Shown one piece after another: positions 47,216-58,946 of a DNA stretch of 60,000 bases. The position numbers and the translations under genes were made by a program. The notes beneath the pieces are model-generated. The model saw only the letters and a list, made by a program, of their open reading frames with translations, did no database searches and was not told the DNA's origin. The stretch lies in NCBI RefSeq assembly GCF_037975245.1, contig NC_092578.1, positions 2,181,001-2,241,000 of the forward strand, given 5' to 3'. Within the stretch, counting starts at the first letter, position 1. Every line of letters begins with the position of its first letter. This DNA comes from Apostichopus japonicus. Its lineage: Eukaryota > Echinodermata > Holothuroidea > Aspidochirotida > Stichopodidae.

Positions 47216-49318
47216 GGGAGGGGATAGGAATGGGGGGTTGTGGGAAAACTAAAAAAAAAACAGTAGACTGTAGTTAAAAAATGTCAAGGTTATAGTTCTA
47301 CAATATTGACATCAGTTATGTACTGCTTATCTGATTACATAGATAGTTGCTAGCACAATATTTGTGTCATAAAGTATTTTTTTTACAGAGGAAAGCTCTA
47401 AATATGGGCAGAGGGGAATAAAGCATTGTTACTGTAAAAATATTAATTGTCTGGTTTGTCAAGTCTTCTGCTGCTATATATATATCGTCTTTTTCAGAGA
47501 TGATACCATAAGGTTGATATGGGGTGTTGAAGGTGAAAGAAGCGGGGGGGGGGGGGGTGGAAGGGAGGAAACACTCGTATGTGGAGAAGGAGAGTAACAA
47601 AGAGTAGTTGTGAGATAAATCGAAATACTAATATATCAGAAAGAGACATTCTGAATTGGAGGCAATGTGGATAATATGTGGATAATAGTTACATCTTTTA
47701 TGCTCATTCCTTCTCTTTAAATAAATCTTTAACCCACACAGCAATACCTTGGTGCTAAAGGACCAACTGGTGGTCAGAGAGTCTAGTGTATTGAATATTT
47801 AAAAAATACCAGGAAATGTGTTGAAAACTTGGCTAGTTCAGATTCACAGTAATCAGTTGGTTTATTGTGGGCACAGTTCAAATAAAAACGCCCTTTGCAA
47901 CTCTGAGTGCTATGTTAATCATTGGGATCATAGGAAAGCAAGTCATATTCTAATACTACTTCAGATATCAAAATCACAGAAAGAAGAAAAGAAATGTGAA
48001 CCTACAAACAAAATTAAATCCAATGAGGTGTTGAGTTAAAGATAATTGCTTGATGTCATATTGAAATTGGGAGTCAAAAATATTCCAGGGAAAATCATAT
48101 CCAAATAGTTTACACTTTCCACTAGAAATATGACTATTTGAAAATAAGTTACTTTGCAAGGTAAAGAAAGGTCTCAAATGCTTGATTAACAATTGTATTG
48201 TATCTATTTTTTGCCTTTCAAATATGACATATCGTTAACATTCAAAACTGCATGTTTCTAATATTTTCTTCGATAGCTTTGCAAGATTACACTATAACCA
48301 GCAAAACCAATGCTCTGCCAGCTAATATCTGATTTAAATGGAGATGCATTCATTAAAAAAAAAAAAACATGTCCTGGGGGATGTCAGTTTTTAGCAGAGA
48401 AGTTGCAACATTGCTTTTAAACAAATATACTTCTTCTTCGACCATCGGAAATAATCAAGTGCTGCAATGCTCAATATTATATATGCAAGGTATTTAGTTT
48501 CATCTAAAGAGGTGTTAGTCGTTGGAATAGGTTTGTCAGACCAATTGATGTCCACTTCCAACCCGATTCTTCTATGCAAAGTAGACATTCTTTGCCAAGC
48601 CTGCTTGATACATACCTCCTATGAATCATTGTAGGCTTGGCTAATATTGAGGGCCTCTGGTCTATTGGAAAAATAAAAGACTTCGTTGATATTCGCCAAT
48701 TTTGTATTTTATATGGATGCAAGGAGCTTATGGATACAATTCATGCTCCATTGTAGTATTTACCAGGCTTGGGGAGTGCAATATTGCCACCACAATTAGC
48801 TACACATAAGTGGCCAATATTGGCAGTGATTTGTGAGCTATCCTCCCAACTTGTATTTGAATGAGATGCTATAGTTCTTATTCTAAAACTGAACACAACA
48901 TGTAGAGCGATGCACTACAAAACATCCAAATTGAAAATGAAAATAGTGAAGTGGATATAATGTTGAATACTAAGACAAGGTACCTGGTTCATTGCTAGGA
49001 TGTCCCATCATTGTATTTAACTTGATACTGAATGAGGTGAAACTAACATCATCACCGGGACACAGACCTTGTGTACTGTTGTCCTGTGAGTATCATGTGG
49101 TTTAAACCCATGTCAAGAACGATTAATTGTTAAGAATTCTTGAGTACTGTGATCTAGGCAAGCAATTTCAGTAATTAACAAAATGTACTTGCTGTACAGT
49201 CTGATGACCTCTCTGTTTCAAAGATGGACACAAATTCAACTGTGGTCATTAAGGTACTGTGTCCAAGGTATGAAGCTGAGGGGGCTGCAGCATCCTCTAG
49301 CCAGGCTGCATAGAATAG

Positions 49319-49470
49319 TTTTCTTGTGCTCTCTGCAGGCTCACACAATACATTTTCTTGTGCTCTCTGCAGGCTCACACAATACGTACTGCATAGGAGA
49401 GTTTTCTTGTGCCCTCCACAGGCTCCCACAGTACATTTTCTTGTGCTCTCTGCAGGCTCACACAATACGT
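49319..49470. repeat. Tandem array with an 83-bp higher-order unit
   Basis: TTTTCTTGTGCTCTCTGCAG and GCTCACACAATAC start at 49319, 49353, 49402 and 49436. Spacing is 34, 49, 34 bases, so a two-unit block of 83 bases has been duplicated. The open frames over it are repeat translations. Confidence 0.9.
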
Positions 49471-51743
49471 ACTGCCATTTCACTCATTAGACACTGCTAG
49501 TCTGTAGAGATAACAGATTATTTGAGTCAGCCTTTGCTGCAGTTTTTTATTCTGGCAAGGTGCCAAACATATCTCTCGTACCATAAATAGCTTTGCTAAC
49601 AGCGATCAAAATCTGAGGAAGTTAACAAAATGGCTTGTCCCGTTTGGAAAATATGATTGTAAACTATTCCCTTCACATTAAAAAACTAAAATGCTTACCA
49701 CTTAGTCTAAAGATGATCATATTAATGGTGCTTTCAATTTCGAAATTCATCCTGAAGGAATGAGAGGTGTATCGACAGATTTGTCAGTTAAAATATCAGA
49801 GTGTTAGCTATTTTGTTGCTGATGGCATTATTTTCAGTAAAAGCAAGTTTTTAACCCCCTTTTTCTTTTGTCTGACTTGATCTATTTGTACTATTATGTG
49901 AACATTGTACTTTCAATTCCCAATTCTGTGTCCTAAAATTTTCAATAATGTTTGGTTTGTGTCTCCTTAAGAATAATGTTTGGTTTGTCTCTCCTTCAGT
50001 CTGAGACGTAAAACGAATAATCAGTTACTATATAAACCAATCCTAATGTTCTCAAGCATTCAATCTGGTCTAACCATATTATAGTCATCTGTTTATCGGT
50101 ATGCAAATGAAAACCCCTTCATGTAACTGTTGACATCGAATACTGTAAAAACCAAACAAGATTTTTTGAGACAGATTGCTGTCATCTCCTCGCTTTTGTA
50201 TCAGTAGCTTCTCTGTCAGATCAATTTTATGATAACAGTCGGGGTTTGTCTTCCCCGAAGTACCATAAAAACATCTCCTTTTTTCTCGAATCCAGATTAG
50301 AGAAAGTTATTAAATCTTGTAAGAGTTTGAAGACCTCTTAAAGTTGTTTCCAAACCCTTCTGGGTTACCCCAGGCAAGGGACAGTGTTTACCAGACATTG
50401 CCATCAGAATACAGATGTTCATGAGTCAGTTATTTGCTTTAATACGGGTCGGTCTTGCTGTTTCCTATAGTAGAATGTTATTTAGTTGTCTGGGTATTTA
50501 TTAAAATACTTCATCGTTTACCGACTTCCAGTAATAATAACAACCATAAAAATGAAAGGAAAAGAAAAAGCTTCTTTCATTACCGATGCCAAAAAAGTGA
50601 GTCATTCTAATCGGTCAGGATGAGTTCATTATTTTTGTTCATAGTCTATAAAATTTAAAGCAGTGGCTTTTATTTGATTTCCAATTTCTGGCAGATTTAT
50701 CCAAATTTTAAACCGATTAATTGGAGAGACAAGGTCTGCAAAGATATCTTGTTAACAAAATGAAATTTAAGAAGAGACTCATTAATAATTCTGACATTCT
50801 GTTGATTCTATAAAACTTGTCATCCTCGATACCTTTGTAATGTTGATCAGTACTGATCACATGCAATGAGTAAAAAGTCTGAAATTATTCCATTTTTGAT
50901 AACTCTTAATTATTGGGAAAAGAAACCTTGCCAGCCTCTACTATTAAACAAAAACAGAATTGTGGTGGTAATTTAGTATCCATTAGTGTGAAATATTTAC
51001 CCAATTGGAACAAAAAGTGCATGAATGATACATAAAATAACAAAGTAAAAAGTGTACAAAAGGAAAGGGAAATAATTTTTAATGCATTTAATGAGGGCAA
51101 TATAAACTTTTGGAAGAACATTATGCAAATATGACACATTAATTTGGTTGTGGAATAAAATATTTTATTGAAGGCTCTGCTAATTTTCATATCTACTGAG
51201 TTCTTAACTTTGCAAAAGTTAAGACTTTTATGATGAATTTGTGCATTCATTGATCTTGTAATCATCTAGCAACTTATATATAAAGCAAAAATTCAATTAT
51301 ATCGCTTCTTTGCTCTATTATGCTGGATGAATTTAATTCAGTAATACTGCATACTCTGTTGCTTTGTCTTTAAAGAATTGACATTAGTTTGAAGAATTTG
51401 ATAGAATTTTAGTCCACGTAATTCGTCCGAGAAATAGTGAAATGAAAAGTGATACCTCTCATGTAGTGGATAACAGGGAATTTCCAGGGCAGTAATTCTG
51501 ATAGATTTACAGGAATTTTGGGTTGTGTTTCATCCGCTAAAAGAAGAGAAGTTTGCACACAGTGCTCATTTATGACGGTCTGTGATAACTAACATCACAA
51601 GCAAAACTATATATGCTTAGCCATATAACTTGTCCTCTGTGTATCTTTGGTATGAGAGTCACTTCATTCTCACAGATTAATGACTTTTAAAAAGACAGTT
51701 TCATCCTAGTTTCTCTTTCTTCGTGGTCTTCTCCTGCATTTAG

Positions 51744-51882
51744 CATCCAAGTCGTTGATATCCCGTCGGACATCTTACCTAAAGGCTACCAAGACGGAGG
51801 ATGGCAGGTCTGAAAAGGCAGGGACTCCTCTACCAAGTAACTTGGAAGAAATCGAACATGCTCAACTTCCTGAAGAAAATAG
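51744..51882 (+). CDS. ARHGAP21: ARHGAP21/23-like protein, coding exon 6 (linker)
   Basis: Acceptor TCTCCTGCATTTAG, donor GTGAGA at 51883. Phase 1 in, phase 2 out, residues 675-720. It reads SKSLISRRTSYLKATKTE, then DGRSEKAGTPLPSNLEE, then IEHAQLPEEN. RRTSYL is a good basophilic kinase or 14-3-3-type site; the rest is an acidic, disordered stretch leading to the PH domain. Confidence 0.88.
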
Positions 51883-53948
51883 GTGAGAAAATAATCCGAA
51901 AAGTCATTGTTGAATCCAGTTTGATTGCATTTTAAAGTAGAAATTCTTAAGGATTCACCTTTTTAAGAGAACTTTTATAACACTGCCATCCTTCTCCCTC
52001 CTTCCTCAGGGGCCTAGAGATGTATCAATCTGGGGTGGGAGGGGGACGTGTGACTTGCGGGGTGGGGCAAACCACAAAGTTACCTCAACACTTCCTGACA
52101 AAAGGAATCCTCTGTTCATTCTGTACCGCAATATATCCAGCAAATCCTCTGCTTCCTCTCTTTAATACCTGTCTCCAACTCTACTATATCTGCACTTATC
52201 TATTAACCTAATTTAAATAAACAATTTAAATAAAACAAAAGGCACTTTTATGAACAAAAATGGAAAAATACTTTTTATTTACAAGCAGGGACCCTTCTAC
52301 AGTAATTTTTATAACAATTGGCAGCGTTGAGGTTTTTTCACAGAACTGTAGGGGGGGCGTGGGGGGAGGGTTTGCCACTCCTGCCCCCTCTCACCCTCCT
52401 TTCTATCGCAGTAAACCTCAGATCTTCCTCTCTGATGTTGCTCCCTCATCTGACTGGTAAATTTGTCTTTTGTTTCTTCTTTGTCTATTGAAGAGTGTTA
52501 CTTTGGTATCATAGATGATTGAGTCACATTTTATTGAGATTCCCAGACACCGATGTGAGGACACTTCCTCATCTGTTCCTATCCCGTCTGTTTCACTTTC
52601 CCAGAGGTTTCACTTCCTGGTTCACACTGTCAAAGATTATTTCTTTTGGTTTACGATGCAACCAATGTAAAGCACAAAAATGGGTATCCCGTAGAATTAA
52701 AATTAGATAGCTCAGTTGTCTTGTCAGGACAGAAACAATTGGTACAGAAGTCATGAATTAATCAGAAAGTGAAGGAGGGGAAGAAGATCCAACATGCAAT
52801 TTTGTGAAAATGCTGGAGTAAATGGAGGAGTTGCAGAGGAACTTGGAGTTGGGATGGTGGGGGGGGGGGGGTTGAAGGTTGGGGGTTTACTTCTGGTGGT
52901 GACATGAACAGGAGTGTATAGTAGCTTGAGGATGCACTGAATAGTATTTTATCTTATTCATTTGAAACAAACACATGACTCGTGGTTCTGTTAAAATGTG
53001 TAGTACCAGAAAATGATGGCAGTTAATTAATACAGCAGGGTTTATTAATTTTGCTCTGCTCATTAGCGAGTGGCACTTCCAAAACAGTAATGCATAGACT
53101 CATTCCTTGGGGGGAAGTAGCAGTCTTTTAATTGTTCCTCTGAATTCAGAATTAGCCAGTAATGAAAACAATTGTTTAATTAGATGCATCCCTTGAGGAA
53201 TTTCCTTGTAAATTTTAATTTGACATAAATGTTGACTTGAGAAGGAACCATTTCGGAAATATGCCTTTGTTTCTGGTTCATATCAAGGCAAAGTGAGAAG
53301 GAACCATTTAGGAATAAGGCTTTGTTTCTGGTTCATATCAAGGCAAAAGTGACAACTCCAATTTAAACTAAATCTCTTTGATGTTCTGATAATCATAAAG
53401 GCTGTCAGCCAGTCATCTTCTTAATTTTGTTGGAGTAAAGATTGATATATAACTACGTTGATAGATCTCACTTTTTCTAAGAGTCGCTGACTTCATTTAA
53501 TTAACCATTTCTATCCTTTTTAGCTGTGCTATGATGAAGTCAATTATCACAGCTGAATCATTTCAGATTTTTGCTTCCATCGTGTTTACCAATCTCCTCT
53601 CCACATTTTGCACTTCCTCTACGTACTGTACCTCTTAACGACTTGGTAACGTTAAGCCCTGTACCCCTACAATCCTTACTAATGGGTCACCCTTCCCCTC
53701 CCCCCCCCTATGTGCATTCTCTGAGGTTTGCCGGTTCGTTCCTTAAAGTTGAGTTTCTGAATTCCTCATTTTATTCAAACATGCTCAAATTATACCCAAA
53801 GAATACATCATCAGAAGTAACTTTTAATCATATGCTATAAGTTTGAATGTGTAACCAGGCACATGGGAATGCTAGTGTGTTGTCTGTAATGAATGTTCTA
53901 ATGTAAACCAGCTAATGTGCTAATGTTATCACATTGTTTCATGTCCAG
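51883..53948 (+). other. Intron 6
   Basis: A 2.07-kb intron. It contains a 13-G run (52859-52871), a 56-base tandem duplication at 53239-53350 and a C-rich dispersed repeat copy near 53580-53720. Confidence 0.8.
53239..53350. repeat. Two tandem copies of a 56-bp unit
   Basis: GAGAAGGAACCATTTCGGAA at 53239 and GAGAAGGAACCATTTAGGAA at 53295 begin two near-identical copies that both end in CATATCAAGGCAAA. Confidence 0.9.
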
Positions 53949-54108
53949 CAGACAGACAACGGTGATCACCGTGCCGGCATTAAGCATTCAAAAACCGAGA
54001 GATTTGAATCTGGAGGCAGAAGGAGAGTCTAGTAAGACTCCTTCTGAGGGAAGAGAAGTGATCAAGGAAGGCCTTCTCTTTGTGAAAATGGACTTAAAGG
54101 ATGGAAAG
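53949..54108 (+). CDS. ARHGAP21: ARHGAP21/23-like protein, coding exon 7 (first PH strand)
   Basis: Phase 2 in, phase 0 out, residues 721-774, donor GTAAAG at 54109. The acceptor is a tandem CAGCAG: splicing after 53948 or after 53951 both keep the frame and differ by one serine. The exon reads RQTTVITVPALSIQKPRD, then LNLEAEGESSKTPSEG, then REVIKEGLLFVKMDLKDGK. The last part is strand 1 of a PH domain and aligns with the KEGWLHF region of vertebrate ARHGAP21. Confidence 0.93.
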
Positions 54109-55265
54109 GTAAAGTTATTACAAAGTTTCTAAATTAATAGATGAAGCAGAATTTTGAATCAATGGTTTTGAAAGAATATTTCCATGGTAACATCGTCTGG
54201 TGCAAATTTTGATTCCAGCATGTGGATCAAGCTAGATCCCATCCCCTCCACCCCCCCCCCCTTCAATCCCAGATAACTGAATAGGAAGTTATTAATGAGT
54301 CCATTTGAATACGGCTTGCAGACACCAGGCATTTATTAATTTCATTGGCATGCATGCTCATTAGCAAAACTAGTTTAAAAAACACAAATAATTTTTGTTA
54401 ATTTTAAAGTGAAAATTGACCAGTTGACACTTTTCTGGTTATTGTTTATCAAATTTTTAAACTTTATTTGTTTAAAACAAAAATATAGGTTTGTGGGAGG
54501 AGAGATTGCAAGAATAAAAATTCAGGTTTTCCTGTTAGCTGTTGATGAAGGTTCTACGGTAGTGGAATATTTATCAGAAAAACTTGATTTGAAATGTGAG
54601 ATATCCTTTGACAGTATTTACAAATTAATTGCACAGCATGAGAGAGATATAGATCCCCTACTTGAGTCAGATTTGTGATCCTGTCTCATTATTAGCTTTG
54701 GAGTGTGACATTGATGGAACAGAGTAGGAGGGCAAATGTCCTGCGGTGCAGAAATTGGATGTTTCGCTGTTTTGGCACTCTCGAGTCCCCCGGGCGTGTG
54801 TGGGTGGGGGTTATTTAAAAATCAGTGCTGTAAAATTACATAAAAGACTGGTCAGAGGTGACACCAGCTTTGAGTAGACCGTCAATAAAGGGAAATGACT
54901 CTTGAACTCTTGAATTGGGATGGGGTGGGGGAGGGAGGGGGGTAATGAACACTTCAGTGCAGTGAAATTCCATAACAAGTTGTCTGAGATCACACCAGTT
55001 TTAGTACAATTAACAAAAAAAATGGTTAAAGGGGTAAAATGTTATCAGGGAAAATCTTTTCTTTTCACTTATGGCAAAGTCTGTGATATTTTTGATAAAT
55101 TTCTCCTTCTTTACTTTTGTCCTCACAACTTTGTTCCGACTCTACGGTGTCTAGAGTGACATTAAATGTTGTGTATTAAGTGTTAAGGCAGTGATTTCAT
55201 AAGATAAAAGAGAGAAGATGTTCCTTTGATTCATTTATGTTTTTATCTCTCATTTGGATTTGCAG
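54109..55265 (+). other. Intron 7, with a possible alternative last exon
   Basis: A 1.16-kb intron dividing the PH domain. A C run lies near 54251-54261. An unexplained open segment at 54489-54678 is listed separately. Confidence 0.8.
54489..54678 (+). CDS. Unexplained open segment, possible alternative 3' exon
   Basis: After an acceptor-like AAAATATAG (54480-54488) an open frame runs 62 full codons to the TGA at 54676-54678. The peptide reads FVGGEIARIKIQVFLLAVDE, then GSTVVEYLSEKLDLKCEIS, then FDSIYKLIAQHERDIDPLL. It looks like folded protein, not chance A+T-rich translation, but I do not recognise it. Its first base completes a codon left in phase 2, which is the phase of exon 6, so exon 6 to this segment is an in-frame splice (AG+G). 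That would give a short isoform ending before the PH and RhoGAP domains. It may equally be a fragment of a transposon protein. Confidence 0.3.
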
Positions 55266-55355
55266 AGATTTGCTGATAGATCATGGAGAACAGTTTGGGC
55301 CAAGTTGATTAACAACACCTTATACCTTTACAGAGAAAACAGAGATTCTGCCGGG
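55266..55355 (+). CDS. ARHGAP21: ARHGAP21/23-like protein, coding exon 8 (PH strands 2-3)
   Basis: Acceptor ATTTGGATTTGCAG, donor GTAAAT at 55356. Phase 0 in and out, 30 codons, residues 775-804: RFADRSWRTVWAKLINNTLY, then LYRENRDSAG. The pattern W..(V)WA.L....LYLY is the classic second and third strand of a PH domain and aligns with the RPWKQMYVVL region of human ARHGAP21. Although in frame, skipping it would remove the core of the domain. Confidence 0.95.
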
Positions 55356-57385
55356 GTAAATATTAAAGATAGTAATGTTGATCTTTTGAAAGAAGCGAAA
55401 GGGTTTGCGTTGCTTGTTTGTTTTCCCTAATTCTCAGCACTTTGTGAAATATATATATATATATATAGATATATATATATAGATATATATATAGATATAT
55501 ATATAGATATATCTATGATAATATGAAACAGAAAGTGTCATAAGAACATAAAGGTGTCTGATATACTTTCTGATAGTGACAGTAAATTTCAACAGTTAAT
55601 ACAAGATGTAATATTGATTGAAGGTTAAAGACACTAACAGGAAGTGACCACAACTTAAGATAGTTTCCTTTCACTCTTCATCAGTAATACATAGATATTC
55701 ATGTCCTGAGCATAGCAACTTCACGTTATTGACATTCCAACAGGAAAGTAAAGGAATTAACTTTAAAGCCATTATTGTTACATGAAGGAGCAACTTAACA
55801 CTCTTTTCACATTTACTGTACAAAGATGGTTCTTTGTTCTTTATAGAATACTAGGAATGATTTTTACAAAAGACACAAGCAATGTCTGTCATGGAGTGGG
55901 CCACTCAATGTTTATGTATGAATTAAAATAGAACAATTTTTATATGTATTTCTGTTTCAATAGTTGGGAGGATGAAAGATTAAAATATTGAAAAGGAATC
56001 TTTCTTTTTTCATTGCAGTCAATTAAGTTATTAATGTTAGGAAATTAAAATTATATCAACAGATGTGATTAGGAATTCATAAACTTTTGATTACTTTTAT
56101 TGATGGCTTTCTCAAGAAGGTACGTATTGAGAACTAAATGAATGCTATTGTTGTACTAGAGGATCTAATTAACATAATTTATACATTAGTCACAACAGCT
56201 CATTCTTGTAATTGGCAGGTTGAGAATAATGAATATGCAGTGTTATAAAAAATCACAATTTTTTTTTTACAGATTCAGCATTTATTAAATAGCTCAAAAG
56301 TTGGTTTTATAGCATTTAATAATTTTTTTTTACTGATTAAAGATATATGCACTTCCTAAATACGAATTAAAGAGGTTTTACTTCAACTGATACTGAGATT
56401 GAGGTTCCTCTTTCCTTCTTTTCTTTTTCTTCTTTTCATCTCTTTTAGTTCCTTTCTTAATTCTTTTTTGTAAGTTATTTGTGTACTCTATGTACAGGGA
56501 GTGTATCACTAGATAAGCCCACAAGGGTTTCTTGATGCACTTCCTTCACATTCCATAACTCTCTGTATTCATTACATTTGTTGTATATATGTTGTGAAGA
56601 AACAAAGAAATAAATAAATAAACGAATAGAGGTTATCTCTGCAGACCAGCAGTGCCTATTGAGTGAAACTGCAGCCTGGATGCAGGATGCTGCCTCCCTT
56701 CAGTATGTTACTTTTGATGAAGTGACTTAAGCAGATGGTGCTATCTGTTTACTTTGTAACAGCACTGTTGTGTAATTAAATCAAAGGTTATGAATTCAAA
56801 CGTGATATCAAACAAACATGGGGAACCTTTGATTATCAGGCACTGATACATACTGGCTGATAAGATTTGTAATCTTAACACGTTAGCTTTGTCATATATC
56901 TAAGATTAGATGGCAGAGTGCATCGACACTGACATAGAATAATATCAAAAATAGTCACATTTTTCAAGTAGCTCAGTGTAGTATTACTTACATATCTATC
57001 CTGTATTCAAAGGATCTTATTTATTTTGTAATGCATTAATTAACACTGCATACCAATCTGCATTGTTTACTAACAAGACCAGTTAATTTTCTAAGAAGAC
57101 CAGAGAGAAACATTGCTTGGAGTAGAGGGCCAGAGAGAACCAAAATCTTACTATAAATAGAATGTATAGGATAGACCATAGGGTTCTCTAGGCCATAATT
57201 GGCCCTGCATACCAAAGTGCAAGATTGTGGGCTGTGTCCCCCCCCCACCACCCCCCACATACAGGTTTTGGCTCGCAATCTGCACATCGCTATCCTGAAC
57301 TCTAAGACACCATACGAGCAAGTAGTAGTACAATCCAAGTTCTACTTTACATTAATGAATCTCTTCCTTTTCATTCTTCCCCAAG
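55356..57385 (+). other. Intron 8
   Basis: A 2.03-kb A+T-rich intron with an (AT)n/(ATAG)n microsatellite at 55448-55515 and a C run at 57238-57246. No other exon recognised. Confidence 0.8.
55448..55515. repeat. (AT)n / (ATAG)n microsatellite
   Basis: A run of AT units interrupted regularly by AG, about 68 bases. Confidence 0.95.
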
Positions 57386-57514
57386 AACACCTCTGATGTT
57401 GAGGCACATCCAGTGGACATAGACCAAGCCATGGTTGACATCGCTTACGACTACATCAAGAAGAAAAATGTCTTCAGGTTGTGCACAGTTGGAGGATCAG
57501 ATTATCTCTTTTGT
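57386..57514 (+). CDS. ARHGAP21: ARHGAP21/23-like protein, coding exon 9 (PH strands 4-7)
   Basis: Acceptor CATTCTTCCCCAAG, donor GTAAGT at 57515. Phase 0 in and out, residues 805-847: NTSDVEAHPVDIDQAMVD, then IAYDYIKKKNVFRLCTVGG, then SDYLFC. The central DIAYDYIKKKNVFRL aligns with DISYSETKRKNVFRL of human ARHGAP21, one of the strongest identity anchors in the window. KKKNVFRL is the strand before the last hairpin of the PH domain. Confidence 0.96.
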
Positions 57515-57584
57515 GTAAGTCTGATCATATCTGTGATTCTGTCGATATCATTTCAAGGGTAACGAGCAAAGAACTTTATGGTTA

Positions 57585-57632
57585 GAGTAAGATTTGAACC
57601 AGTGACCTCTGGGTCAACTGAGCTATCCAGCA
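57585..57632 (-). pseudogene. Truncated tRNA-like sequence or tRNA-derived SINE head
   Basis: On the minus strand TAGCTCAGTTGAC (57625-57613) resembles the polymerase III A box and the D arm, and GGTTCAAATCT (57600-57590) the B box and the T arm. CCAGAGGTCACT lies between them. They are about 20 bases closer than in a tRNA, as if the anticodon arm were deleted. A functional tRNA is excluded; a decayed SINE or tRNA pseudogene is likely. Confidence 0.5.
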
Positions 57633-58482
57633 CCTCAGTTGGCGGCGATCCCTATATAGCCATTTCTTTGCTGGGGGCACCAGTCAGAAGTCAGGGTACC
57701 TTGTAAACCGTGTAGGCAGCGATCACGCCCAGTTTCATCTGATACAACCGAGAAAGAGGCAGGGAAGGGATTTCATGACAAACTTAACATTTTATATACA
57801 ATTATAAGTAATTGAATAATGGAATGCCAGCCAAAATGTGCAGTGTAGGCCATAGGGTTCTCAAGCCTGTTTTTTCTGATTCCACTTGAAGTTAGTTTAT
57901 GAAATCCACATTAGTTACCCTGTTTTGCATACGACATAGGCATTGTCATAAATAAGAAGGACATTTAATATGATTCATCATTTTATATCACAGTCCAACA
58001 GAAGGAATTCCTTTTTATGCATAATTGATATATTGCTGCTTTTTATGTTCGAAATATGGCAAGATTGAATTTAAGCTGACATTGGAAAGGAAGTGAAGGA
58101 CACTTCTTGGCAAAGTACCTGCGCATTCCCAAATTTAGACATATTTAATTGGAACATTTTAGCAGCGAAGTGTTGCCCACTGTTCATCTTGCAACTTTCC
58201 ATACATCTGATTGTCTACCAATCAGAAAGCTTCTTTGAGGTATTTTCAATCACGTTTGCTAAAACAGAGTTTAATTAGAGCGACAGTAAAATTGTATCCA
58301 AGCTTCTGAAATGGAATATACTGGACTTATATGTGCTCGTAGTCTTCTTCTTGTAATTATTGAAGACAAGATCTTTTCAAACATATTTCCACGACTAGCG
58401 CATAGATTGAGATATGTTACAGCACTATACAAAATCTTTGGAGACCATTAAACATGATAGATCAGGTTTCCTCTGTTCAGTT

Positions 58483-58525
58483 AGCCTCTGAAGAAGATCC
58501 TGCTAGGATCAAAGCATCAGGCTCG
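58483..58525 (+). repeat. Hammerhead-like dispersed repeat, copy 3
   Basis: Reads AGCCTCTGAAGAAGATCC, then TGCTAGGATCAAAGCATC, then AGGCTCG on the plus strand, the reverse orientation of copies 1 and 2. CTGAAGA and the AUCC/GGAU stem are intact, but the GAAA box has become CAAA and GTC has become ATC, so it is probably inactive. Confidence 0.65.
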
Positions 58526-58877
58526 CAAATTTCTTATCAAAAATTTACAATTTTTCATCTCTGCGTCCTCTTGTACTTTTCATTTGCTTTGTGGGATTTC
58601 CATTGTTGGTGTACATACATACTATGTGCTCATCGTAATGGCCAATGCTGTTTGACTTGTAGATTGATTCTGGGAAATAAATAGACAGCGAATGAAACTT
58701 AAAAGGTTTCAAGCTTTGTAAGTACCGACTTAGAGAGACTTTTAACAGATCGTCAAAATTCTGGAGTTTGGAAGAAGATCCCCTCATAAAAACAGGGTAA
58801 TTTATTCATCATACTAGTCTAGACATTTCATATTACCATGGTAACAACTGTTTTTCACCTCCCCACTTTGTCTGTAG

Positions 58878-58946
58878 GTTAGTGACAAGGAGACGATGTT
58901 ATCATGGATTGAGTGTATCCAGTCTTGCAGGAATTCAGGAGGAGAG
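58878..58946 (+). CDS. ARHGAP21: ARHGAP21/23-like protein, coding exon 10 (PH C-terminal helix)
   Basis: Acceptor CTTTGTCTGTAG, donor GTGAGA at 58947. Phase 0 in and out, 23 codons, residues 848-870: VSDKETMLSWIECIQSCRNS, then GGE. It is the C-terminal helix of the PH domain, with its near-invariant tryptophan at residue 857 (MLSWIECIQ, against MLAWIKTIQ in human ARHGAP21). The frame runs on past the donor for 59 more codons into the intron, which is unlikely to be used. Confidence 0.96.

Larger units (their letters stand above)
43762..51743 (+). other. Intron 5, the longest intron between coding exons
   Basis: About 8 kb. It contains a hammerhead-like repeat (45794-45840), a 28-base tandem array (45971-46131), a perfect 20-base palindrome (47196-47215), a 14-G run (47544-47557) and a tandem array at 49319-49470. 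I see no further coding exon; phases already match across it. Confidence 0.7.
57515..58877 (+). other. Intron 9
   Basis: A 1.36-kb intron containing a truncated tRNA-like sequence (57585-57632, minus) and a hammerhead-like repeat (58483-58525, plus). Confidence 0.8.

Noticed and set aside
52020-52460. Glycine- and proline-rich open frames
   Set aside because: They span G-rich and C-rich simple sequence inside intron 6.
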